DNA of 64,000 bases, from the NCBI GenBank assembly GCA_007922225.1, contig ML680053.1:8168217-8232216 (forward strand), read 5' to 3'. The first letter of the stretch is position 1. Every line of letters begins with the position of its first letter. This document shows positions 21,576 to 31,390 of the stretch, in pieces. The notes under the pieces are model-generated. The model did no database searches. It worked only from the letters and a program-made list of their open reading frames with translations, and had not been told where the DNA came from. The position numbers and the translations under genes are program-made. The DNA is from Emydura subglobosa (Eukaryota; Chordata; Testudines; Chelidae).

Positions 21576-22364
21576 GATTGCAATGAAAGTACACAAGAGA
21601 TGATTCTGGCTTTTTAAAATGTGGGATCTGACCTGCAGCCCTCTTGTAAATCATAACTTCCATGGAATTTAGTGTGGCAAAATACAGGTCTCCATAGGTC
21701 TGAGAACCTCTCCCTAGAGCAACAAAGTATATCAAAGAAAGACTGAGCTCTCCCCCTCACTGCCTTCCTCTCTATAGCTCTGATAAGCGACTTCCAGGTA
21801 TCAATTACTTCATTCTGCAACCTCCTCTCCCCCGAGGGGCCAGAACTAGAATATTGTAGTAACATTATGTGAGATTCAACGGGCTCATATTTCAATGATA
21901 GTGCTAAGGAAGCTTTGGCCTCGAACAATGGTTAGCATGAAACACAAGCTTGCTAAGTGCTGAGGGTGAAACAGCAGCCTAATAAACATGTAATAGCAGG
22001 TAGCAATACACCCAGAACAAGTTGGTAGTCACAAAAAGGCTGAACGTTTTGACTGACAAAATTAAAAAAACAGAACATTTTAGGTGATGTTTTAGGTGCA
22101 AATTTTATGACAGCAATATCATAAAAAACAAGGATTGTCCAAACAAAACCAGGATGTACAGTCTATTTTTATATACAATAAATGCAGGATTAGGCCATTT
22201 AAGCATAAATTACCAAGAAACTCAAGATTTATAAAGCATAAATGGGAGCAGAATAAGGTCCACTATATGTAGACGAGTGAGGAGGCAAATTCACTGCTGC
22301 CCTGAATTCCACTGAGTTTGCACCTGCTTATGTCAGTGGCCATTTTCAAAAATGTTGACCTAAG
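21576..22364. other. No recognisable gene or repeat
   Basis: A 104-codon minus-strand frame at 21614-21928 shows no family resemblance. Nothing else found. Confidence 0.45.
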
Positions 22365-22465
22365 TGACTTGGGCCCTTATTCAGTCAAACATTTAAGCAT
22401 ATGCTTAAATTTAAGCATGTGCCTGAGTCTCATTGAGGTTATGAAGTATTTTGCTGAACTGGGGT
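22365..22465. repeat. Short fold-back repeat (half-site)
   Basis: CCCTTATTCAGTCAAACATT and the nested palindrome AAGCATATGCTT belong to the GATTCAGCAAAGCACTTAAG-type fold-back family also seen at 23630-23870. The second arm is decayed. Confidence 0.5.
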
Positions 22466-23421
22466 CTTGGCTAAAGTCACATGATGGACCAGTGGGACAG
22501 AATCCAAGCCACTGGATCCCTAATTTTATTCCCTATCCATTGAAGCATGTTGTCTCAGGTAGATCCACTGTCAATATCCTAAACAGACTGAGCCCAGTGC
22601 TACAGGATTAGGCCCAGTTACTTGATCTATCCACTCTGACAAACACGTGTACACACTGCCATGCCAATATAGTTACTGAAATTGAAATTGGATTGTCTAC
22701 TTTAAACATGGGAGAGACTAAAATGAATCAGGAAGGCGTGGGAAGGAAATGTGCAATATGTTGACTACTGCAGATCCTGCTACGTAATTATATTTCTTTA
22801 TACTGTAGTTATTTGAAAACACTTTGCAGTCAGAGCACATCATTTTTTTAAAGGAAATTTACTGTTGAAGGTAATGGGGTGTTAATAAAAAATAAATCTG
22901 CTGGCTGTTTGTTGAGTCTTGTGGATAGTAAAACACAAGCAATTATTGCTTTGAGTGTTCCACTGAAAAACTGTTGTCTCTGGAAATATTTTCTTAAACA
23001 ATATTATTTGGTATATGTAGAATCTGGAGAGCTGCTTTGCAGGGAAAATATTTCTGTAATAGAGAGGGGGGGAAAGTGCAAACTACAAATTATGGGAAAA
23101 AGAAAAAAAGACCCTCTTTGTACAGTGCAGTTGAATGAGCTTAAATCATGGTCTGTCTAGATAGTACCGTAGGTCTTTTCTAGCTCTAATCTCTATGATG
23201 CTGCAATCACATAAATCATAGGCAGTTTGTGTCTGTGAAAGTGTCTTTATATTGTATGAAAATTAAATTTGGGAATAACAAAAGAGGTGGGGAGTGAAAG
23301 GTTAATAAGAAAGTTTTATTTTTCATCATCAACAGGACTTTGCCCCCAGTTCAGAAAGACACATTGGGTATGCTTAACTTTAAAAATGTGAGTAATCCCA
23401 TACTGGTCCAATAACATATTT
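22466..23421. other. Mostly unassigned
   Basis: No coding signature. 23345-23415 (CAGTTCAGAAAGACACATTG) is a possible further half fold-back. Confidence 0.45.
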
Positions 23422-23604
23422 AGAGAGACAAGGTGGCTGAGGTAGTATATTTTATTGAACCAGCTTGTGCTGGTGAAAGAGACAAGCTTTGGAACTTTGT
23501 GTAAGTTTCCAAGTTTGTCTCTTTCCATACTAGAGGTCAGTCCACTAAAAATATTACCTCACCCACCTTGTCTCTCTAATATCCTGGGACCAACACATGT
23601 ACAA
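23422..23604. mobile_element. Palindromic repeat, second copy of the 4551 type
   Basis: The left arm AGAGAGACAAGGTGGCTGAG pairs with the right arm CACCCACCTTGTCTCTCT. The inner parts GACAAGCTTTGGAACTTTG and CCAAGTTTGTCTCTTTCC are also mirrored. It ends TAATATCCTGGGACCAACAC, as does the first copy. The GAAAGCTTGTC side of the hammerhead survives in altered form, but the CTGANGA side is lost. Confidence 0.7.
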
Positions 23605-23629
23605 CGCCTCTGCAATCAACAATAAAACA

Positions 23630-23870
23630 CTGACACCCTGATTCAGCAAGGTGTTAAGCAGGTATGATCTGACTTACAGTTCTTGAATGGTCCCGTTAAA
23701 GTCCCATGGGGCTACTCACTTACTGAAATGTAAACATGCTTACGTACCTTAAGGACTCCGGGCCTTAAGCACATTCATCACTTGAAGCCTGTATTTAAGT
23801 CATTGAAACTCTCCTGTGCTTAAAGTTAAGCACATGCTTAGATGCTTGCTGAACAGGGATGGACATACTT
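23630..23870. repeat. Fold-back repeat of the GATTCAGCAAGG type
   Basis: Begins CCTGATTCAGCAAGGTGTTA and ends with the inverted partner (AAGTTAAGCACATGCTTAGA, then CTTGCTGAACAGGG). Further arms near 23760 suggest two overlapping copies. Non-coding. Confidence 0.7.
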
Positions 23871-24499
23871 GCATGCAAATTTTAGCATATTATTAAGAGC
23901 TTTGCTCAACCAGAACCTTTCTGAGTTCACAGGATTCAGGCTCACAACAGGGAGAGATTACAGAGTGAGAGGTTGCTGCATGTTCCTGGCAAGGTATGCC
24001 GTAAAATAATAGCCAAAGTAGCCTGGAGCAGAAAAAAATCACTGGTGACAAATATGGTGGAAACATCTGCAAAATGTGAGTGGCTGTTTTTCGTAGGGCA
24101 GCAGGTCCAGGAAAGGCCAAGTGCTGTCAGAGTAGCTCAAGCTGTTGTAGTAGATGTGGATATTCTAGTCACGTTATGCAAAGGCACCAGCACACCTAAT
24201 CCATCCGTGTCAAGATCTTAATTGCAGGAGTTCACTAATGTGAACTTAGCTTTCAGTGTTTTCAGGCTAGTTCCTAGCAATCAAGGGTCACCAGTGCAAC
24301 ACTGCCATTAACTGAGGTCAATGGAGATTGCGTGTGTGGGGCATTTGCAGGACTGGGCCTTTTTTAAAGCACTCTGAAGAGCGAAGCCAAGTATGGTGAC
24401 TGGGCCTGGCACTCTTTCAGCTGAGTCTGCAATTTCCTTCTCACACAGTGTACAGTGAGCTTGTGGCAAGATGTCATTGAAGCCTAGTGCTTAGTGGGA
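23871..24499. other. No recognisable gene or repeat
   Basis: Overlapping opposite-strand frames at 23893-24221 show no family motif. Unassigned. Confidence 0.45.
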
Positions 24500-24519
24500 T
24501 TAAGAAAAGAATTGGGTAT

Positions 24520-24802
24520 TTCTATAGACAATAAGAAGATAGAGGATGAATTTTTAAAAAATAAGTAAAAACCCAGAGATTTGGGAGGGACAGAAACCCT
24601 CATGCTCAGGGAATAAGCCAAATATCTAACTACTGGGGAATTAGAAACTTCCCAAATGGTCAGGCTATAACATGGCTATTTCACAGCTTTTTGCAGCCTT
24701 CTCTGAAGCTTCTGGCACCTGGCACTGTTGGAGACAGGATATTGGACTGGATGGACCAGGAGTCTGATCCAGAATGGCCATTCTTATGTTCTTATTGGGT
24801 TG
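24520..24802 (+). mobile_element. CR1 LINE 3' end, diverged
   Basis: Ends with TATTGGACTGGATGGACCAG, GTCTGATCCAGAATGGCC and ATTCTTATGTTCTTA, the CR1 3' signature. The upstream part is diverged, so the left limit is approximate. Confidence 0.75.
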
Positions 24803-24840
24803 CATTTCAAATGGAACCCAATAAGAACATAAGAATAGCC
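24776..24840. repeat. Near-perfect hairpin at a CR1 3' terminus
   Basis: Arm 24776-24801 and arm 24815-24840 are inverted copies at 25 of 26 positions, separated by a 13-base loop. The left arm is the CR1 3' terminus (ATTCTTATGTTCTTATTGGG); the right arm is the same terminus inverted and then cut short. Confidence 0.9.
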
Positions 24841-25339
24841 ATGCAGCTATGCTCAATGACTCATAATAGGGCTAGTTCCCATAGAGCTGCTGCCAACAGC
24901 AATCAAAACAGCACTGCCCAATAGGATGAACAGCATATCTGTGGCAGTAGAAAGTACTGTGGTCACCCACCGGCTAATCTGACCAATTCATACTTTAAAA
25001 AGTGCTCATGCAAATGTATTTATACTGGCTGGATCCAGCAAAGCCTTTCTCCTATGAGCAGTCCCACTGGTACACATAGTCCTGTTCATTTTCATAAGAC
25101 TGCTTTTAAGAATTAGGTCCTACAAGATTAGGCTCTTAATTTGAGATCAGTGCTACCTTTTATGCTCTCAGGATGAGCTGCGTTTCCTTCAAGACATCAT
25201 CTGTGAATAAAGGAAGGGTAGTCTTGAGGTTAAATCAAAGAAATGGGAGATGAGACTGGGGCAACTTCATTAGCTGGGGCAAACATCAATTTATACCAGT
25301 TTAAGACATTGCTCTTAGATTTTTTCCAAGCTTTTAGAT
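24841..25339. other. No recognisable gene or repeat
   Basis: Unassigned, with possible fold-back remnants around 25020-25140. Confidence 0.45.
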
Positions 25340-25410
25340 TCCTCTCGCATGACCTTGAGCAAGGTCACTTAACTTGTCTGCACCTTAGTTTACTTACCTC
25401 ACACTGGCAG
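25340..25410 (+). mobile_element. MIR-like SINE core fragment
   Basis: CATGACCTTGAGCAAGGTCA, CTTAACTTGTCTGCACC and TTAGTTTACTTACC match the MIR/CORE-SINE core. Both ends are missing. Confidence 0.65.
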
Positions 25411-25431
25411 CTTGACTCATGAAGCCAGAGA

Positions 25432-25656
25432 AATTCAGACTGGAAATACGGTGTACATTTCTAGCAGCAAGGGTAATTAAACACTGGAACAACTTCACAA
25501 GAGCTGACAACTTTTAAATCAAGATGGGATGTTTCTCTGAAAGACATACTGCAGTTCAAACGGGTGTTATTTCGGGGATGTTCCACAGTCTGTGTTATAC
25601 AGGAGATCAGACTAGAAGTTCATAGTGGTCTCTTCTAGCCTAACATCTATGAATAT
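25432..25656 (+). mobile_element. Old CR1/L3-type LINE 3' end
   Basis: Contains TTAAACACTGGAACAACTTC, GGTGTTATTTCGGGGATGTT and GGAGATCAGACTAGAAGTTC, ending TAACATCTATGAAT. A different subfamily from the younger copies; a related 3' end is at 47640-47752. Confidence 0.8.
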
Positions 25657-26422
25657 TTGCAAGGCTCCTTAAGACCCACAAATAGAAGGCACCACAGAAG
25701 AGCAATATTCCTTAAAGCTTGAGATATGTTCTTGCTTTATAGAACCTTTAAAGAAGTTTGTATAGTCCTTCCACGCCCAGTACATTTGAAATCAAGGAGG
25801 CAATGTTATTTCCAACCTAAGATCTCTCATAAACTGATGTATAGTGAATATAACAGGAAGAATTTATTATAAGATTGTGTAAAAGTGCACACTGCTGAAT
25901 GTTTAATTAAGTGTGAAATTATAAAAGTCAACACAATAATAGTAAGAGGGGGAAATAAAAGCAACTGTCAGTGTGTGAGATGATAAAAGGAAGTTGACAA
26001 AGGTGGTGTCTGTAAGCCTAAAAGAAAATAAACCAGTAATATAAAGATAAACAAATATGAAGTTTATGATTAACTCAGCTCTAGGGACAATATCCAAGTG
26101 ATGTATTTCAGTTTGAATTTGGAAAGCTATCTGCAGTAAGGGCCTGATCTAAAACCCATCAAAGTCAGTGGGAGACTATTGGCCAAGATGATAAAAAAGA
26201 GAAACAAAATGTGAAATATTCCATAGCAACCTTAATGCAAAATGTCAGTCTCACTGCTGTATTAACATAGACTTTAAAAAACAGTCCTCTGTTTGCGACA
26301 TTAATAATAAATGCTGTGGCAACCAATTGTGATGCCACAAAAAAAAAACTATGACTTAATGCAGGAAAGAAACAGAAAGGGCCAATGAATCATTACAAAA
26401 TACTGCACATTTAGCCTCATGA
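25657..26422. other. No recognisable gene or repeat
   Basis: AT-rich unassigned sequence with an A-run near 26340. Confidence 0.45.
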
Positions 26423-26974
26423 AAATATCCAACCTAGACTCTCCTGCTGCAGCTTGAGACCATTGCTCCTTGTTCTGTCATCTGCCACACTGAGAACAGC
26501 CTAGCTCCATCCTCCCTGAAACCCCCCTTCAGGTAGTGGAAGACTGGTATCAAATCCCCTCTCACTCTTCTCTTCTAAATAAACCTAGCTCCTTCAGCCT
26601 CGCCTCGTAAGTCATGTGCCCCAGCTCTCTAATAATTTTTGTGGCCCTAATTTGTCCACATCCTTTCTGTAGCGGGGGGCCCAAAATTGGAGATAATACT
26701 CCAGATGTGGCCTCACCAATGCCGAATAGAGGGGAATAATCACTTCCCTCGATCTGCTGACAATGCTCCTACTTATGCAGCCTAATATGCCGTTAGTTTT
26801 CTTGGCAATAAGGGCACACTGTTGACTCTTATCCAGCTTCTTGTCCACTGTACCACCCAGGGACTTTTCTGCAGAGCTGCTGCTTAGCCAGTTGGTCCCT
26901 AGTTTGTAGCAGTGCATGGGATTCTTCCATCCTAAGTGCAGGATTCTGCATTTTTCCTTGTTGAACCTCATCAG
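26423..26974 (-). mobile_element. CR1 LINE fragment, antisense, missing both ends
   Basis: The minus strand encodes, at 26612-26971, the RT C-terminal extension: MRFNKEKCRILHLGWKNPMH, then EKSLGGTVDKKLD and [17 protein letters not shown]. This is the conserved CR1 block after the FADD motif. Unusually for CR1, the 3' UTR is absent: the copy stops near 26423 inside coding sequence. Confidence 0.9.
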
Positions 26975-27637
26975 ATTTCTTTTTTATGACAGCTTTTCAA
27001 GTATTTGAAGACATCTATCATTTCCCCCCTTAATCTCCTCTTTTCCAAACTAAACATACCCAGTTCCATCAGCCTTTGTGCATATGGCTTGCATTCCATC
27101 CCTTTGATCATCTTTGTGGCTTGCGTCTGGATTCTTTCCAGATTCTCCACATCCTTTTTATACATTAGTGACCAAAATTGGATACACCAGCTGAGGCATA
27201 ACCAGCACCGACTATAGCAGTACTATCACCTCCCGTGACTTGCTCGCTATGCCTTTGTTAATGCAACCTGAATTTGCATTTGTTTGTATTGAAACAGCAT
27301 CGCATTGCTGACTCATGCCGAGGTTGTGACTCACCACTACTTCCAGATCTTTCTCAGCAGTGCTTCTGCCAAGCCAGTTATCTCCCATTCTGTATTTGTG
27401 TATTTGGTTTTTCTTCCCTAAATGTAGCACCTTACATTTGTCTTTGTTGAATTCTGGTTTTTTTTACTATAGCTCATTCTCCAATTTATCAAGATCCCTC
27501 TGAATTTTAGCTCTCTCCTCCAAAGTTCTGGCAACCCCCCCAGTTCATGTCCTCTGCAAATTTGATCAGTAAGCTTGCTATTCAAATTAGATCAATATGC
27601 TTTCTATTCCTAGATCCAGGTCATTAACAATTACATA
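26975..27637 (-). mobile_element. Second, older CR1 subfamily fragment, antisense
   Basis: Directly abuts the previous CR1. Minus-strand frames at 26971-27165 (MYKKDVENLERIQTQATKMI, then FSLEKRRLRGEMIDVFKYL) and 27212-27430 (MLHLGKKNQIHKYRMGDNWL) encode the same region as the neighbour, but from a different subfamily. The 3' UTR is again missing. It is 5'-truncated near 27637. Confidence 0.88.
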
Positions 27638-27689
27638 CCAGCTATGTATTTTGAATAGTCATGATTGAGTTTATAAGAGATATCGTTTG

Positions 27690-27775
27690 CCCCCCTTTAG
27701 GGTCAATTCTGCCCTCAGATGCATTGAAGTTAATGAGAGACCCATATTCATCCTTGGTGTAATTCCACTGTCATC
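27690..27775. repeat. Short fold-back repeat
   Basis: GGTCAATTCTGCCCTCAG and CATTGAAGTTAATGAGAG are words of the fold-back family centred on a CCATTGACTTCAATGG-like palindrome. Diverged. Confidence 0.5.
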
Positions 27776-27787
27776 AATAAAGTTAAA

Positions 27788-28063
27788 CTAAAGCTATGTC
27801 CACACTAGAAGTGTTTTACCGGTACAGGGATACTGATACACTATACTGGCAAGGCTCTGTTAGTGTGGAAGCAATATCTGCAAAACTGCACTTTGTACCA
27901 GTACAATAAAACCAGCCCCCAACCAACTATTCTAGTACACAGTGCAGTTTGGTTGGCACAAGATGTGTCCGCATTAGGCGCTTCTGTTGGCACAGCTACA
28001 TAGGTCAGGGATCACATGGACATAACTATACCAGCAGAAGTTTGTAGTGTAGATCTGGCCTAA
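27788..28063. mobile_element. MITE-like element
   Basis: Begins TAAAGCTATGTCCACACTAG and ends AGTGTAGATCTGGCCTAA, an inverted pair with mismatches. No coding capacity. Confidence 0.65.
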
Positions 28064-29192
28064 GGCTGATTTTTATGCAAAAATATGCATATCTATTTAT
28101 CTATATTGTCCACAGTCAGTACCCTGGCATCTTCACATCCATGTAGAAAAATCTCTCTCATGCAGAACTGCTATGAGAAATCACATTCACTCTATAGCAC
28201 TTTTTAGTACCAAAATAAACAACAAATAATATTTTCCCCTAAAGAATTCAAAGCAGAATTGCAAATATTCTCTTCAAAACTGCACAAGTGAAATTGTTCA
28301 GCAGATACTGTACCACTGGTGCATCTGGACAGGTGCCGTTAAGATTTGTTTAATTATTTCTTATACTATAATATAGTCCACAGAGAAAAATTAATTGCAA
28401 ATTGTATCTGTCTTATGGGTAAAGTAATACCAGCTAGGATAAGAGCTGAAGCTTTTTCAATTAAAGCTGCTGTCAGTAAAGAGTAGTATGGGATTGCAAA
28501 TGCAAAAAATCAGTTTAACTATAGATCTTTTGCAAATTCACCAAGGACTGGGTATGTGTAAACCATCTGCCCAAATACTGGTCAAACTGATCCTTTTAAT
28601 AATTATATAAATTCAGACACACTGCCACCACGACATGCAGTGTAATCTTGTTGCGAGGTTCCCCTAAGAGAAGCAAAATATCTGTTTATACCTGAGGCAT
28701 TTGCTCAATATTTACTCAGTTCTTTCATTGGGAGTGTATCTGAGTATGGACCGACTACAACTCAAGGAAAAGCGTAAGCAAGAATGGACAAATCCCTGAC
28801 ATAGCCAAACTGTCACTGAAAAAGTTAAATTCCATTTGGTTCAGAAGAACGCATGGGAAGATACAGCTGCTGTAAAATGTCCTAGATTCATAGACTTCAA
28901 AGGAGTTATGACACTTTATCCCAGCTGAGGAGTCGCCCCATAATTTCCACTCTATTAATACTATTTAATTAATTATCAGAATCTTTGTTTAAAAATAATC
29001 AGTTAGTTCATTTTACCAAGGGGAGACGTTTTGTTAAATACTGTGGTAAATGGAGAGTTGCTGGCTAGTTCAGTGCCAGCTGGTTCATAATAGCTGCTTA
29101 CTGTGCCTGCGGGAGACATTTCTTCCAAAAATGAGAAAACAAATACAGGCCAAGAATTTTTAAAAAATAGGTGCCTAAGGCTAGATTCCTAA
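28064..29192. other. No recognisable gene or repeat
   Basis: AT-rich unique sequence; no coding evidence. Confidence 0.5.
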
Positions 29193-29645
29193 ATAAGAAC
29201 ATAAGAATGGTCATACTGGGTCAGACCAATGGTCCATCTAGCCCAGTATCCTGTCTTCCGACAGTGGCCAATGCCAGGTGCTTCAGAGGGAATGAACAGA
29301 ACAGGTAATCATCCAGACGTCCATCCCATCGTCCATTCCCAGCTTCTGGCAAACAGCAATCCCCGCCCATCCCGGCTAATAGCCATTGATGGACCTATCA
29401 CCATGAATTTATCTACTTCTTTTCTGAACCCTGTTATAGTCTTGGCCTTCACAACACCCTCAGGCAGGGAGTTCCACTGGTTGACTATGCATTGTGTGAA
29501 GAAATACTTTCTTTGTTCGTTTTAAACCTGCTGCCTATTAATTTCATTTGGTGACCCCTAGTTTTTGTGTTATGATGAAGGAGTAAATAACACTTCCTTA
29601 TTTACCTTCTCCACACCAGTCATGATTTTATAGAGGATTCTGTGA
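29193..29645 (-). mobile_element. CR1 LINE 3' end, antisense
   Basis: Begins AATAAGAACATAAGAATGGT and continues CATACTGGGTCAGACCAATG, the inverted CR1 3' terminus. Downstream text (GGCAGGGAGTTCCACTGG, then TTAATTTCATTTGGTGACCC) is the 3' UTR and C-terminal end. Little diverged, so relatively young. It has interrupted a small repeat (AAAAATAGGTGCCTAAGG) at its left flank. Confidence 0.92.
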
Positions 29646-29989
29646 TTTGCACTTGGATCTGCTACTCAAGTATCTGAGTATACAATGAAGGCTCATTTAA
29701 AAGAAGTGTGAAGATCACATGTTATGTGCAGACAAATGACATTCTTCTGGTGAAAAAACAGTGTAACAACAAAATCAATTATAGGACAAACCCTCTTTCA
29801 TTCAAACACGGTAGTTGTGCAAGTTCATCCAGCTAACCAGGGGGCTAATTTAGGCCCCTACTACTGACACTAAGACAAACATGCTTACTTTCAGAAAAAG
29901 TGGAAAATGGTACTCCTGAGATATGTTAAACACTTTTGCTTGCTACACAGAGATACAGCTGAGTGAAAAAAACTATATTTCAGTTCAAT
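29646..29989. other. No recognisable gene or repeat
   Basis: Unassigned short unique stretch. Confidence 0.45.
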
Positions 29990-30360
29990 AGCTGAAAAAT
30001 TAGGTTAGTTTTGAACCAAAACTGAATTTTCGCATTTTTCTCGCTGAAATGAAAAAGCGAAACAAAAATGCATTTGAATCAAACAAAATGTTTCAAATAT
30101 CAATTTGAAATGACATTTCTGAAATGAAGTGTCAATTTGCAGAAACATTAGGTTTAAAAAACATCAGTTTGAAATGAAATTTTGAAGCAGATCATTCTGA
30201 AAATATTGAAATAAAAATATTTGATATTTCTGAAATGTTTCTTTCCTTTTTTTTTTTTTTTGGCCAAAACTATTTGTCAAATTAGACCCAAATTTGCAAA
30301 CAGTTTTGGTGCCTCCAAACATGCATTTTGCAGCTAATTTGTTATTTAACAAAAACATGT
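29990..30360. repeat. AT-rich repeat of TTTGAAATGA words
   Basis: Repeated TTTCAAAT/GAAATGA/AAACAAAATG words with several short inverted pairs. Probably related to the AT-rich arms of the fold-back repeats at 15073 and 50200. Includes a T-run at about 30247-30261. Confidence 0.55.
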
Positions 30361-30394
30361 TGCCCAGTCCTACATGCAGATCCAGTAGCTTCCA

Positions 30395-30835
30395 TTACTG
30401 GACACCAAGAAAGTCTTGAACTGAAGAGGAAGAGAACATTCAATTACATTGCAAGGCAAGTTAAATCATTTAAAGGAAATGTTTTTAATCTGTGGAACTC
30501 ACTACCACAGGGTACTATTGAAGTTCAGAACTTCGCAGGAGTCAGAAAAGGATTAGACCTTAATATAGATAATGAAAACATCACAGTTACATTAGATGGG
30601 ATAAAAAAAAATAGATAGGATATAAAGCGTCAGGTTTCAAGGCATAGGCCAACTGCTAAATGACTCATGTTAGGAAAACTAAGTTCCTTTATTAGCAGAT
30701 TATTTCACATCTGTCCACCACAGGGTTTATTATACCTTTTCTCTGAAGCTGTAGCTTTGGCTAAAGTCAGTATACCAGACTCGATGACTGCATGGTCTGA
30801 TCCAGTTTGGCTATTCCTATTTTCCAATGTATAGA
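30395..30835 (+). mobile_element. Old CR1-like LINE 3' end
   Basis: A plus-strand frame at 30328-30618 includes TFNYIARQVKSFKGNVFNLW, then NSLPQGTIEVQNFAGVRKGL. This resembles the LINE C-terminal block W(N)xLPxxV...F...KxxLD. The 3' end reads GCATGGTCTGATCCAGTTTG, then GCTATTCCTATTTTCC. Diverged. Confidence 0.75.
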
Positions 30836-31250
30836 GATAGGCAGGAAAGAGTTTTCCCATCCCACAAGAGTTTTCAAGATTTTGAATTTTTTTCCTATCT
30901 CAAATCAGGAAAAAAAGTCAAAATCTTGAAAATTTTTGCAACTCAATAATTTGAAAAAAACTTCAGATTAGGTCAATGAAAACATTTTGCTTCAATCATT
31001 TTGAAACAGGTTGTTTTGGTTTCTGCCTTTTTTATTAGCATAAATTAACTAAAATTTCAAAAACAAAATCATTTCACACTGAAAAATGAAGTTTTTTACT
31101 TAGAAAATGTCAACAAGATATTTTGAAAGCTTTTCCATTTTTTCTTTTCATTTGGGAGATTCACCGAAACCAGCCCTTTCTCAAACAGTTCCAGTGTTAA
31201 TGAATTGATATTTTCCAGAGAAAAACCATTTTGTTGGAAAATTCCCAACC
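30836..31250. repeat. AT-rich fold-back repeat
   Basis: AAAATCTTGAAAA and AAGATTTTGAATTTTTTTCC words are inverted around 30865-30935. The right end GGAAAATTCCCAACCAGCTC is the end type of the TGGTCAAAAATTTTCC-like family. Confidence 0.5.
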
Positions 31251-31254
31251 AGCT

Positions 31255-31390
31255 CTATCTATGGATTCAAGCATCAATGGGCTGAGTCTACGCTAACTCA
31301 TACTAGTTTTACACAAATGTAACCCTGCTGACTTCAAGGGAATTACTCCTCATTTACATCAATGTAACTGTGAGGAAAATCAAGCCCATG
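31255..31390. repeat. Short fold-back repeat
   Basis: GTTTTACACAAATGTAACCC and its partner TTACATCAATGTAACTG surround GACTTCAAGGG. This is the same fold-back class as 33740-33815 and 34880-34960. Confidence 0.5.
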
